A stretch of DNA of 41,109 bases from positions 1-41,109 of the forward strand of contig NZ_AODQ01000031.1 in assembly GCF_000348925.1 (NCBI RefSeq), read 5' to 3'. The notes under the pieces are model-generated. The model was not told where the DNA came from, searched no databases, and saw only the letters and a program-made list of their open reading frames with translations. The position numbers and the translations under genes are program-made. This stretch comes from Cesiribacter andamanensis AMV16 (lineage in GTDB: Bacteria; Bacteroidota; Bacteroidia; Cytophagales; Cyclobacteriaceae). Each line of letters opens with the position of its first letter. The stretch's first letter is position 1. Below, in pieces: positions 25,402 to 34,262 of the stretch.

Positions 25402-27060
25402 TTAGCCCGCCATCAGCTCCCGGGCGCTTTCAAAGGCTACGGCCGATGGGGTGGCGCCGCCGATCATTTTGGCAATCTCCTGCACCCGTTCCTCTTCGGT
25501 TAGTTTCTTGATGCGGCTGAAGGTCTTGGCCGTGCTGTTATCCTTGTACACAAAGTAATGGGCCTCACCTTTGGCGGCAATCTGGGGCAGGTGGCTGATG
25601 GAGATCACCTGGTGGCCCCGGGCCATTTGCTGCATCATGCGCACCATCTTCAGGGCTATTTCACCGCTGATGCCGGTATCGATCTCATCGAACACTATGG
25701 TGGGCAGGGCGGTTTTGTCGGCCAGTACGTACTTTACGCAGAACATCAGGCGGCTGAACTCACCCCCCGAGGCTACGGCCTTCAGCGGCTGGGGCTTCAT
25801 GCCCTTGTTGGCGGTAAAGAGCAGGTTTACCTCATCCAGGCCGGTAGGGGCCGGGGCTATGGCTTTGTGATCGATCTGCAGGCGCGCCTCAGGCATGCCC
25901 AGCCCGCCCAGCAGCTCTTCGATCTGTTTTACCAGCTTTTCAAAGACCCCTTTTCGTTTCTTGCTCAGGGCAGTGCCGGTCTCCTCCACCTGCTGGCGGG
26001 CCTCCTGCAGCTGTTGCTGAATGGCGGCAATCTCCTCATCAAGGCCTTCGGCGCGGTTTACTTTGCCAGAGAGCTCGTTGCGCAGCTGCAGCAGCTCCTG
26101 CACGCTTTGTACCCCATGCTTCTGTTGCAGTTTGTACAGGGCGCTCAGGCGGTCCTGCAGGGTCACAATGCGCTCCTGGTCCAGCTCTACGGCTCCTTCT
26201 TCGGCCTCTACTTCGCGGGTTATGTCTTTCAGCTCAATCACCACACTCTCGAGCCGCTGGGCCAGCTGGCGATAGCTTTCGGCATACTTGCCTACGGCCC
26301 GCAGCTCGGCCAGCACGCTGTGCAGCTGGGGGTTCAGGGCCAGCTCATCGCCATACTCCAGGGCCTGCAGCACACCAGCCAGCTTTACCTTGATCTCTTC
26401 GGCATGCTCCAGCTTTTCCAGCTCCTCTTCCTGCTCCTGCTGGTCCAGGCCATCGAGCCGGGCCTCCTCCAGCTCCTGTAGCAGGTAGGCGTTGTAGTCG
26501 GCCTCCTTGCGCATGCTGGCGGCTTCGTCCTGCAGGCGGTCCAGGGCCTGCTGCAGCCTGCGCATACCCCTGTAGGCCTGCTGGTAGCGTTCCAGCTCGG
26601 CAGTGGTCTGGGCGTAGGCATCCAGAATGCTCAGCTGGTAGGCGTTGGTGCCCAGTTGCAGGGTATCGTGCTGCGAGTGTACGTCCATGAGGTACTCGCC
26701 CACGCGGCGCAGCACCTCCAGCGTAACGGGGGTATCGTTAATAAAGGCCCGGCTTTTGCCACTGGGGCTTATTTCCCGGCGAATCACGGTTTCGGCATCG
26801 TACTCCAGCTCTTCCTCGCCGAATACCTGCTTCAGGGCCGCATATTCACTGATATCGAAGGTGCCCTCTACCACGCACTTGGTTTCCTCATCGTAGAGCA
26901 TGCGCGTATCGGCGCGGTTGCCCAGCAGCATGCCCACGGCGCCAAGCATAATGGACTTGCCGGCACCGGTTTCGCCGGTAATGATGTTGAGGTGCGCGGA
27001 AGGCTGCATTTCCAGCTCCCGAATGAGGGCGTAGTTTTTAATTAGCAGGTGTTTGAGCAT
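25402..27060 (-). CDS. recN: DNA repair protein RecN
   Basis: The 552-residue product is an SMC-like ATPase of standard length for RecN, which acts early in double-strand break repair. The Walker A motif is GETGAGKS (about 29-36). A central coiled coil (about 150-350) is rich in Q, E and L. The ABC signature is ASGGEFSRLMF and Walker B is TIVFDEIDTGISGE, followed by ISISHLPQIAAKG. Domains and order match the family fully. A small gene overlaps its start by 23 bp. The upstream DUF4835, coaBC, rpoZ and bamD genes form the usual Bacteroidota neighbourhood. Confidence 0.97.
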   Translation of the reverse strand: MLKHLLIKNYALIRELEMQPSAHLNIITGETGAGKSIMLGAVGMLLGNRADTRMLYDEETKCVVEGTFDISEYAALKQVFGEEELEYDAETVIRREISPSGKSRAFINDTPVTLEVLRRVGEYLMDVHSQHDTLQLGTNAYQLSILDAYAQTTAELERYQQAYRGMRRLQQALDRLQDEAASMRKEADYNAYLLQELEEARLDGLDQQEQEEELEKLEHAEEIKVKLAGVLQALEYGDELALNPQLHSVLAELRAVGKYAESYRQLAQRLESVVIELKDITREVEAEEGAVELDQERIVTLQDRLSALYKLQQKHGVQSVQELLQLRNELSGKVNRAEGLDEEIAAIQQQLQEARQQVEETGTALSKKRKGVFEKLVKQIEELLGGLGMPEARLQIDHKAIAPAPTGLDEVNLLFTANKGMKPQPLKAVASGGEFSRLMFCVKYVLADKTALPTIVFDEIDTGISGEIALKMVRMMQQMARGHQVISISHLPQIAAKGEAHYFVYKDNSTAKTFSRIKKLTEEERVQEIAKMIGGATPSAVAFESARELMAG

Positions 27061-27286
27061 GCTCGACTACCGGATAATCCAGAATTAATTCACGTATATC
27101 AGTAAAGGGAAAGCTGTGGCTGAGGCCGCTGTGGTCTTTTCCCAGCAGCCTGTCCCCCTCAAGGGCCAGGGTGTTAACTTCAAAAACAGCCCCGCTCATC
27201 AGTACCACCGAAGCGGCACGGCCCAGCCAGCTGGGTGCCGGCTGCGCCTGAAAAGGTCCCCTGATGCGCGTTTGTTTCTTCGCCAT
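27038..27286 (-). CDS. Small hypothetical protein overlapping recN
   Basis: The 82-residue product is basic at the N-terminus (MAKKQTRIRGPF), then has a short hydrophobic stretch (SVVLMSGAVFEVNTLAL) and an acidic C-terminus. No family is recognised. Its end overlaps the recN start by 23 bp, so it may be translationally coupled to it. A TATTTTTG element (plus positions 27295-27302) precedes the start by a few bases on the minus strand. The opposite strand has an open frame too, so this is a probable rather than certain gene. Confidence 0.5.
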   Translation of the reverse strand: MAKKQTRIRGPFQAQPAPSWLGRAASVVLMSGAVFEVNTLALEGDRLLGKDHSGLSHSFPFTDIRELILDYPVVEHAQTPAN

Positions 27287-27597
27287 ACGACCGCCAAAAA
27301 TACTAAATTTTTAGCATCCGTAAGCTATACATCTCAGGCGGGGAGCACTCTTTTTACTAAAATTTTTAGTGCATTATGGGATTACTTTGGTCTTGAAACC
27401 CGGTGGGCTAGTTCAGCGGTGAGGGCAGGATTTTGCCTGGAAAAAAAAGGAGGGATGGATAAGGGGTAGCGGATAGGGTTTATCAAGCAGACCTCCCCCT
27501 GCGCCCCCTCCAAAGGGGGAGGATAGGTTGGGCAACCGGCCACAGGATAATGTTTACCGGAGTCCGAACCGGGTAACGCAGTTCAGCGCCGAATCCT
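27287..27597. other. Intergenic region with REP-like hairpin and repeated A+T palindromes
   Basis: The 311 bp hold no convincing gene. The region contains a hairpin built from CCTCCCCC and GGGGGAGG (27492-27522) and two copies of a small palindrome, ACTAAATTTTTAG at 27302-27314 and ACTAAAATTTTTAG at 27356-27369. A TAnnTTTG-like element for the small gene lies at 27295-27302. Confidence 0.5.
27492..27522. repeat. REP-like palindromic intergenic element
   Basis: CCTCCCCC (27492-27499) pairs with GGGGGAGG (27515-27522) around a 15-base loop. The loop contains GCGCCCCCTCCAAA, so the right arm can also pair with the nested CCCCCTCC. This type of C-run / CCCCCTCCAAAGGGGG element occurs between genes in many Bacteroidota genomes and can act as a transcription end or be mobilised by a RAYT-like system. 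Only one copy is in this window. Confidence 0.55.
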
Positions 27598-28508
27598 TTA
27601 CCGCAAAATCTGGCTATATTTATCTGTATTGGAGGGGTCCAGGGCGGTGAGGGTGGCGTAGGCCTGCTGCTTTACCTGCGGAGCCCCCTGCTTGAACATA
27701 TTGGTGAGCTCGGTGGCCTTGGAATCAAAAAAGGCAATGAGCAGGATGGCCGAGGGGTTGTAGTCCCGCACCGGCTTTAGGCCGGCCAGGCCTTCGGAGA
27801 TCAGCTTGCGGCTGCCATCGGCATTGTCGGTAAATACATCGAGCGCCAGGCGGTGGTAGCTGTACATAAACTCCCGCAGCGGCTGCAGGCGGGTATTCAT
27901 CAGGTTGTCGATGAGGGCGCCCCTGCTGCGGGCGGCACTCCCCCCCTGCGTGGGGTCCCAGCGGCAATGCCTCCCTGCTGCTGGGCAATCTGGGCAATGG
28001 TGCGGGCCTGCTCAAAATAGAAGGTACCCCCCATGCGCTCAAAGGTATCGCTGTCCATGCCAATGATCACATAGGCATAAAAGGCCAGCATGGAGGTGAT
28101 GTTGTTATTAAAGCTATTGATGTTGAAGTCCAGCGGCTGCGACTCTACGTAGTTGAAGTTAAAATCGCGGTCAACAAACGTAAAAGTAGAAGTGGTATAG
28201 CTTGTATTGAACACCGGACGCACCGCCCGCACCACCAGCGTACCGGTGTACACCCCCACCGAGGGCATGGTGTTGATGGTAAGCTGCAGGCTGGCCCGGA
28301 TCTTTTCGTTAAAATCGTAGGTATGCTCCGTCCACTTGGTATTGTTCAGGAAGTTGGTAAAGGTGCGCTCCATTTCCCGGAACACCCGCTTGTCGGCCAC
28401 ATCAATCTGGGCATCGTTTACCTGCACGGTTACATTCAGCTCCTGCGCCTGCAGGGGCAGCAGGGCCAGCAGCAACAGGAGGGAGAATACCAGGGTTCTA
28501 GCTTGCAT
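27598..28508 (-). CDS. DUF4835 family exported protein (one frameshift)
   Basis: Two frames join into 303 residues after adding one base in the C7 run at 27940-27946. A Sec signal (LLLLLALLPLQAQ) leads. DUF4835 features include ELNVTVQVNDAQIDVADKRVF, FNTSYTTSTFTFVDRDFNF, a Y-E-x-Q-P-L-D-F-like phrase and, after the join, PLREFMYSYHRLALDVF. The family occurs only in Bacteroidota beside coaBC and recN, as here; I recall members being linked to type IX secretion or outer-membrane assembly, but I am not certain. Its start is 9 bp inside the coaBC end, so translation is probably coupled. The frame break is likely a consensus error. Confidence 0.85.
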
Positions 28509-29700
28509 GTAGTTTTTGGATTATGTGCTCCAGTATATCGGCTGCCACGGCTTCTTTGGATTTCAGGGGGTAGGCCTGCTCGTCACCGCTACGGTCCAGA
28601 ATGGTTACCTTATTGGTAGCATGCCCAAAGCCGGCGCCGGCATCCTGCAGGCTGTTGAGCACCATCAGGTCCAGGCCCTTTTTCTCCAGCTTCTGGCGGG
28701 CATGGGCCAGCTCATTGTCGGTTTCCAGGGCAAAACCTACCAGCAACTGGCCCTGCTTTTCCCGGCCCAGGGTGGCGGCAATGTCCACCGTTTTTTCCAG
28801 CTCCAGCTGCAGGCGGTCTTCTTTCTTCTTGATCTTCTGCGCCTCTTGCTTCACAGGACGGTAATCGGCCACGGCGGCTGCAAAGATAACGCAATCCTGC
28901 CCCCTATAGTGTGCCCGGCAGGCCTGGTACATCTCTTCGGCCGAGCGCACATCAATGCGCCGGATGCCGGGATGCGTAACCTGTTGCTGCGAGGGGCCAC
29001 TCACCAGCACCACCTCGGCGCCCTGGGCAGCGGCAGCTTCGGCCAGGGCAAAGCCCATGCGGCCGGTGCTGTGGTTGCCAATAAAGCGTACGGGGTCCAG
29101 GCCCTCATAGGTAGGGCCTGCGGTGATAAGCACTTTTTTACCCCTAAGGCGGGCACTCTGCCCCATCTGTTGCTGCAGGTAGGCCACAATGGTTTCGGGC
29201 TCGGCCAGGCGCCCCTGCCCATAGAGGCCGCTGGCCAGCTCGCCGGTCTCCGGGGCGATCAGGTGGTGGCCCCAGCCCTGCAGGCGCTCCAGGTTGGCCC
29301 GGGTGGAGGGGTGCTGGTACATGTCCAGGTCCATGGCCGGGGCCAGGTACACCGGGCAGCGTGCCGAGAGGTAGACGGCCGTCAGCAGGTTATCGCACAG
29401 GCCGCCGGCAAATTTGGCCAGGGTGTTGGCCGTAGCGGGGGCTACCAAAAGGGCATCGGCCCACAGGCCCAGGGCCACATGGTTGTGCCACTCGCCGCTT
29501 TGGGTATCGGCATACTGGTGTAGTACGGGCCGGTTGGAGAGCGTAGCCAGCGTAAGAGGGCCTATAAAAGGCAAAGCAGAGGGCGTCATGATAATCTGCA
29601 CCTCTGCTCCTTCTTTTACCAGCAGCCGCGTTAGCGGGGCTGCTTTATACGCTGCAATACTGCCACATACTCCCAGCAATATCTTTTTGCCGTGTAGCAT
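28498..29700 (-). CDS. coaBC: Bifunctional CoaBC (phosphopantothenoylcysteine synthetase/decarboxylase)
   Basis: The 400-residue product carries the two domains for coenzyme A synthesis from phosphopantothenate and cysteine. The N-terminal flavin decarboxylase (about 1-180) has GVCGSIAAYKA, the active-site His in WHNHVALGLWADALLVAP, GLCDNLL with Cys, and PAMDLDMY. The C-terminal ligase (about 190-400) has KVLITAGPTYEGLDPVRFIGN, NHSTGRMG, and AAVADYRP, with LELEKTVDI for the nucleotide site. It follows rpoZ by 12 bp and is part of the bamD-rpoZ-coaBC-DUF4835 operon. Confidence 0.97.
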   Translation of the reverse strand: MLHGKKILLGVCGSIAAYKAAPLTRLLVKEGAEVQIIMTPSALPFIGPLTLATLSNRPVLHQYADTQSGEWHNHVALGLWADALLVAPATANTLAKFAGGLCDNLLTAVYLSARCPVYLAPAMDLDMYQHPSTRANLERLQGWGHHLIAPETGELASGLYGQGRLAEPETIVAYLQQQMGQSARLRGKKVLITAGPTYEGLDPVRFIGNHSTGRMGFALAEAAAAQGAEVVLVSGPSQQQVTHPGIRRIDVRSAEEMYQACRAHYRGQDCVIFAAAVADYRPVKQEAQKIKKKEDRLQLELEKTVDIAATLGREKQGQLLVGFALETDNELAHARQKLEKKGLDLMVLNSLQDAGAGFGHATNKVTILDRSGDEQAYPLKSKEAVAADILEHIIQKLHAS

Positions 29701-29712
29701 GTGCTGTTGGAA

Positions 29713-30042
29713 TTATAGCTGGTTGGTAGAGGTTTCCTCGTCCTCAATCTTGCGGAACACCAGCTCATCGTTCATAAACTCTTCGGTGGCTACCAGGCTG
29801 GGCTTGGGCATGCGCTCGTAGTACTTGGAGATCTCGATCTGCTCCCGGTTCTCAAACACTTCTTCCAGGTTATCAACCGTAGAGGCAAACTCGGCCAGCT
29901 TGGAGCTAAGCTCGTCTTTCATCTGGGAAGAGAGCTGGCGGGCACGCTTGGAGATAACCGCTACCGAGGCATATACATTGCCGGTAGGAGCTGCCAGTTT
30001 ATCAAGATCGCGGGTTACCAGTGAGGCTTTTGTAGTGGCCAT
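29713..30042 (-). CDS. rpoZ: RNA polymerase omega subunit (Bacteroidota type)
   Basis: The 109-residue product matches the diverged omega/Rpb6-like subunit of Bacteroidota. It begins ATTKASLVTRDLDKLAAPTGNVYASVAVISKRARQ, and SVAVISKRARQL is the conserved core helix. The C-terminus is acidic (ELVFRKIEDEE). Omega helps assemble the beta prime subunit. The gene sits between bamD (4 bp) and coaBC (12 bp), the standard order in this phylum, which supports the call more than the sequence does. Confidence 0.9.
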   Translation of the reverse strand: MATTKASLVTRDLDKLAAPTGNVYASVAVISKRARQLSSQMKDELSSKLAEFASTVDNLEEVFENREQIEISKYYERMPKPSLVATEEFMNDELVFRKIEDEETSTNQL

Positions 30043-30046
30043 ATGC

Positions 30047-30891
30047 TTATTGATTATTGTTTTCTGTAGATGTAGTTGCGGGTGAAGGCGTTGTATTTTT
30101 CATACGGGCCAGCTCGGCCTGGCTGTTCACATAAAGGCGCTCGGCCTCCCGGCCCCAGGCACTTTCGGGATAGCGGTCAATGAAGCTCAGGTAAATGTCC
30201 ATCACATCATTGTAGCGCTCCTGCTGCAGCCGGGGCAGGCTGTTTTTGGCCAGTTCATAGGCGGCCTGTATGCGCAGAAACGCCACCTCTTCGTTGTATT
30301 CCGAGTCCGGAAAATCTTCGGAGAAGTTCTCCAGCACAATCAGTGCAGCCTTGTAACGGCTTACATTATAATAAAGTTTTGCATTGTCGTAGGCCTTTTT
30401 GGCCAGCTTATGCTGCAGCTCATCCAGTACCAGGGTAGCCCGCTCCTTGTATTCGCTGCGCGGATACAGGTTGATGAAGTTCTGCATGGCGTTGATGGCA
30501 TCCAGGGTACTGGTCTGGTCCAGCTTATAGTTGGGCGACTGCAGGTAGAGCGAATAGCCGTGCATGAACAGGGCTTCTTCGGCCTGCGGACTGCGCCCGT
30601 ACACATCATAAAATTGCTTGAAGTAGTAGCCGCTCTCAATATAGAGCCGCTGGTGATAATGGGGTAGGCATACATGAACTGGCCTTTTTCTCCTTCGGGC
30701 AGGCCGGTGAGCAGCGGCAGCACATCGCCCAGCAAAACAGCCGCCTTGGCATAGCTGCCCGCCTCATAATAGGCCAGAGCGGCATTGTACTTTGCCATGG
30801 GGTCCGTGCTCTTTTGGATCTTGCTAAAGTCTCCGCAGGAGGCCAGCACAAGAAGCAGGAAGAACCCGCTTAGAAAACGATGTAGGGGCAT
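30047..30891 (-). CDS. bamD: Outer membrane assembly lipoprotein BamD (one frameshift)
   Basis: Two frames, 30891 to about 30665 and about 30660 to 30047, join after adding one base in the G4 run at 30661-30664. The 281-residue product has a lipoprotein signal (FFLLLVLASCGDF), then TPR repeats from about 30 (YNAALAYYEAGSYAKAAVLL). The repaired join reads YIESGYYFKQFYDVYGRSP, a typical BamD repeat. The C-terminus is AELARMKNTTPSPATTSTE. BamD is a core part of the BAM complex. It is followed by rpoZ after 4 bp. The upstream neighbour is the OstA-like gene, 54 bp away. Confidence 0.9.
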
Positions 30892-30945
30892 AAGGTGCAT
30901 AAGCCTGCAAATATAGCGGTTTCTGGATGAATGACAATGCATTGG

Positions 30946-32655
30946 TTACTGATCTTCGGGGGTTGGTTTACCAGAGCTTGGTTTGGGGGTCGTTTTGCGG
31001 TCTGTGGGCCGCAGCGGCTTGGTCCGCTCCGGCTGGCCCTGCCGGGGTGCCACAGCAGGTTTGGTTTGCGTACCATCAGAAGGCACACTCCTCTCGGGGG
31101 CTCCTTTCACCGGCGCCGGGCTGCTGGCGGCCGAGGATTCCCGGGAGAGCACATCGGCCAGGCTGGGCCTGCGCTCCTCCTGCCATACAAACCCGCTCAG
31201 GCGGGTATCGGGTTCCTTCAGCTCATGGGGAGGCACAAAGGTGGCATCGGGCTGCTGGTAAAAGCGGATCTGGCGCACCTGGCGGTTGGCAAAATTTATG
31301 AGCATGTTGGCGCAGGTAATGCGGTTCATGCCCATTTGCACCATTACACTGTCGGTTTCTTCCAGCACAAAGTAAATGCTTTCGGCATTGCCGTTTACAG
31401 CCACCTGGCTAAGCTCATCATCCCGGAAAAAGGCGGTAATGAGGCGGCCCTTCACCTGGTTATAGTCGCCCAGCGTATCGCGGGAGATCACAAACCCATT
31501 CTGGAGCAGCCGCATACGGTCTACCGTATTGTTGCGGATCTGCAGGTTAATGGTATCGCCTGTGAGCTGGTTTTGCTGGTTCCAGAGCACCGGCTGGCGG
31601 TAGAAGAAGAGCAGGGAATCGGCCAGACGGTAGGCCATGGAATCGGCCACCCCCTGCAGATCCTGCTTAAAGATCTTGACCCCACCCCAGGCCAGCAGGC
31701 GCTTTTTGGCCTCCAGCTCATGCTCAATGGCCATCATGGTATCGGCCGACATAAAGAGGGTATCCTGCTGCACGGGGCGCTTCATGAGGGGGCGGCCCCA
31801 GATGCGGGTAATGCCCGTTTTCTTATCGTAATAGGCCTCCGTCCCCAGAATGATCACCTGCTGGTCTTTGGCCGTCATGGTCACATTGCCCTTTGCCGTA
31901 AAGAGTTCCCGCTGGCGGTCGTAGCCCAGGCGGGTGCCGGTGATGATGTAGTCTTCATTTTCGATAAAGCCCTGCAGCACGGCGCCCCGCTCGGATTGGG
32001 TGTTGTACACCAGCCCGTCGTTGCCCTCGGTTACGGTGCCATCGGCCCGCACCACCCGGGTAAAGCCCACAAAGGTGGCCTGGCCGGTAAGGGTATTATA
32101 ATGAAGGGTATCGGAATAAATGGTGGCATCCGGCGAGCGCAGCACTACCTTACTATAAAAGGAGGCTGAATTGGCCGGCCGGTTAAACACCCCCCTGCGG
32201 CTGGTAAGGGTATTCTCATTATTGACCATGCGGCCGCCGCTGTGGTAGGACGAGATGCCGGTAAACTTATTGAACTCCAGGTTATCGGTATAGAGCACGG
32301 TGGCGCCATCGCGGTACACCACATCGCGGGTCATAAAGGCGGTGCCGGTATTGCCCTCGTACACCAGGCTTTTGGAGGTGATGGTGATGGAATCGCCCTC
32401 CTCTACCCGGATGCGGCCATAGGCTTCGGCCTGGTTTTCGGCCCGGCGTACCTGGGCAGAGTCGGCATAGATGGTGGTACCCGGCTGGCGGATCACCACA
32501 TTGCCTACCAGCACGTTAACCTGTCCGCCTTCTACCCGGCGGCCTATTACCTTATCGGCCGTAAAGCGCAGCCGTTGCTGGGCTTGGGCTTCGGAGGCCA
32601 GGAGCAGGAGCAGGAGGGGTAGCAAAAGCCAGCAGGCATGCTTAAGTTGTTGCAT
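30946..32655 (-). CDS. OstA-like (LptA/LptD N-domain) envelope protein
   Basis: The start is taken at the ATG 32653-32655, giving MQQLKHACWLLLPLLLLLLA, a clear signal peptide; an ATG six codons upstream would add MRRIFR. The 569-residue product is mostly OstA beta-jellyroll repeats, with LRFTADKVIGRRVEGGQVNVLVGNVVI and repeats containing TIYADSAQVRR, ATVLYTDNLEFN and ATIYSDTLHYN. The C-terminus (from about residue 500) is a low-complexity P/S/E/T/K tail. OstA-family proteins bind and carry LPS across the periplasm. The neighbouring bamD fits envelope biogenesis. No LptD barrel is present. Confidence 0.9.
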   Translation of the reverse strand: MQQLKHACWLLLPLLLLLLASEAQAQQRLRFTADKVIGRRVEGGQVNVLVGNVVIRQPGTTIYADSAQVRRAENQAEAYGRIRVEEGDSITITSKSLVYEGNTGTAFMTRDVVYRDGATVLYTDNLEFNKFTGISSYHSGGRMVNNENTLTSRRGVFNRPANSASFYSKVVLRSPDATIYSDTLHYNTLTGQATFVGFTRVVRADGTVTEGNDGLVYNTQSERGAVLQGFIENEDYIITGTRLGYDRQRELFTAKGNVTMTAKDQQVIILGTEAYYDKKTGITRIWGRPLMKRPVQQDTLFMSADTMMAIEHELEAKKRLLAWGGVKIFKQDLQGVADSMAYRLADSLLFFYRQPVLWNQQNQLTGDTINLQIRNNTVDRMRLLQNGFVISRDTLGDYNQVKGRLITAFFRDDELSQVAVNGNAESIYFVLEETDSVMVQMGMNRITCANMLINFANRQVRQIRFYQQPDATFVPPHELKEPDTRLSGFVWQEERRPSLADVLSRESSAASSPAPVKGAPERSVPSDGTQTKPAVAPRQGQPERTKPLRPTDRKTTPKPSSGKPTPEDQ

Positions 32656-32853
32656 TCTGAATATTCTTCGCAAAGCGTTACGCGGCCTCGGGATAGCGGC
32701 GGCAAAAGGACACCCTCTGCTGCCAGCTGCTTGCCGTGCAGTGTGGCTGTTTCAAGACCGCCCGGAGCACCGTCTGAAACGCCGTCCGGAGCCCTTTTTA
32801 GGTGCAGCACCGCAATTTTAAGGCCAAAAGGCACCGACTTGTAGCAGCGGTTT

Positions 32854-32875
32854 TTACCTTTGTCTGCAAAGGTAA
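32854..32875. promoter_or_regulatory. Perfect inverted repeat of two -7 elements between OstA-like gene and tilS
   Basis: TTACCTTTG (32854-32862) and CAAAGGTAA (32867-32875) are perfect inverted copies with a 4-base loop. Each half contains TACCTTTG on its own strand, an exact TAnnTTTG element, the plus one for tilS (start 32898) and the minus one for the OstA-like operon (start 32655). I found no good -33 element for either. An operator or leader hairpin is also possible. Confidence 0.5.
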
Positions 32876-32897
32876 CGTAAAAAGGGTGCTTCTCCTT

Positions 32898-34262
32898 ATG
32901 CAGGAAAAATTTTTGGCGTTCATTCGGGAGAAAGAGCTGCTGCAGCCAGGACAGCCCGTACTGCTGGCCGTAAGCGGCGGGCTGGACTCTGTGGCCATGG
33001 CCCACCTCTTTCAGCAGTGCCCCTACCCCTTTGCGCTGGCCCATGCCAATTTTGGCCTGCGGGCCGAAGAATCAGAGGGGGATGCCCACTTTGTGGAGGC
33101 GCTGGCCCGGCAGCTGGGCGTTGCGTTCCATACCACCCGCCTGCCGGCTGCCTCGGAAGCGGAGGTAAAGGGGGTATCCATCCAGATGGCGGCCCGGGAC
33201 CTGCGCTACCAGTGGTTTGGGGAGCTTTGCCGGCAAGAGGGGTATTTGGCCCTGGCCACCGCCCATCACCTGAGCGATCAGGCCGAGGGACTACTTCTGA
33301 ACCTGAGCCGCGGCACCGGCCTGGCCGGCCTGCACGGTATAGCACCCAAGCGCCCGCTGCTCTCCACAGAAAACAGCCCCCTGCTGATCCGTCCGCTGTT
33401 GTTTACCCGGCGGGACGAGCTGGAAGCCTGGGCCACTGCACAAGGTATCCGCTGGCGGGAAGACAGCAGCAACGCCTCCCCAAAATACCGCCGCAACCTG
33501 ATCCGCCAGCAGGTGATCCCCCCTTTAAAAAGTCTCAACCCCCAGCTGGAGGAGGGCCTGCAGGAGTTGGCCAGCCAGGTGCGCGCCGCCGAGGGCGTGC
33601 TCAAGGGGGTAGTGGACGCCCTGCACCGGCAGGTAGTCGCAGAAAAAGCGGGACATACTACCCTCTCACTTCCCCCCCTGCTGGCACAGCCCGAGCCACA
33701 GTACCTGCTGGGGGAACTGTTGCAGCCCTGGGGCTTTGGCTGGGCCGAGGCCGGGGCCATTCTGCACAGCCTGCAGCGCAGCGCCGGCAGCCCGGTAGGA
33801 AAAGAATTCAGCTCGGCTACCCACCGCCTGGTGGTGGACCGGGAGCAGCTGGTCATTACTCCTTTAGGGGCTGCTGCGCTACCCCCTACCCCCCTGGCTC
33901 TCGAGCAACCCGAGCTGCAGCTGGGCCCCTGGCACTTCAGGACCCGGCGCCTGCCGGCAAAGGGGTACCGCCTGCTGGCCGATCCGCTGCTGGCCGCCCT
34001 GGACCTGGGGCGGCTGCAGTTTCCGCTCTTGCTGCGGCCGGTGCAGCCCGGTGATCGCTTTCAGCCCCTGGGCATGCGGGGCAAAAAAAAGCTAAGTGAT
34101 TTTATGATTGACCAAAAAATCCCGCTAAACTTGAAAGACGAACTGCTGGTGCTGCAATCGGGCACTGATATTGTTTGGGTGGTTGGCCACCGCATTGACG
34201 AGCGCTACAAAGTAAGCGGGCATACAGCGGAAATTTTCGAAATCAGGGGTACACATACATGA
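32898..34262 (+). CDS. tilS: tRNA(Ile)-lysidine synthetase TilS
   Basis: The start is taken at the ATG 32898-32900, giving MQEKFLAFIREKELLQPGQP; an upstream in-frame start would add 32 residues with no homology. The 454-residue product has the ATP-binding motif SGGLDS (SGGLDSVAMAHLFQQ), then HANFGLRAEESEGDAHFVE and TAHHLSDQAEG with RNLIRQQVIPP further on, all typical of TilS. The enzyme modifies the wobble cytidine of the AUA-reading tRNA to lysidine, which is essential. The C-terminal TilS domain includes GKKKLSDFMIDQKIP. It overlaps the next gene by ATGA at 34259-34262. Confidence 0.95.
   Translation: MQEKFLAFIREKELLQPGQPVLLAVSGGLDSVAMAHLFQQCPYPFALAHANFGLRAEESEGDAHFVEALARQLGVAFHTTRLPAASEAEVKGVSIQMAARDLRYQWFGELCRQEGYLALATAHHLSDQAEGLLLNLSRGTGLAGLHGIAPKRPLLSTENSPLLIRPLLFTRRDELEAWATAQGIRWREDSSNASPKYRRNLIRQQVIPPLKSLNPQLEEGLQELASQVRAAEGVLKGVVDALHRQVVAEKAGHTTLSLPPLLAQPEPQYLLGELLQPWGFGWAEAGAILHSLQRSAGSPVGKEFSSATHRLVVDREQLVITPLGAAALPPTPLALEQPELQLGPWHFRTRRLPAKGYRLLADPLLAALDLGRLQFPLLLRPVQPGDRFQPLGMRGKKKLSDFMIDQKIPLNLKDELLVLQSGTDIVWVVGHRIDERYKVSGHTAEIFEIRGTHT

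Noticed and set aside
28516-32169. Long plus-strand frames over coaBC and the OstA-like gene
   Set aside because: They are antisense shadows of well-recognised genes and show no plausible protein features.
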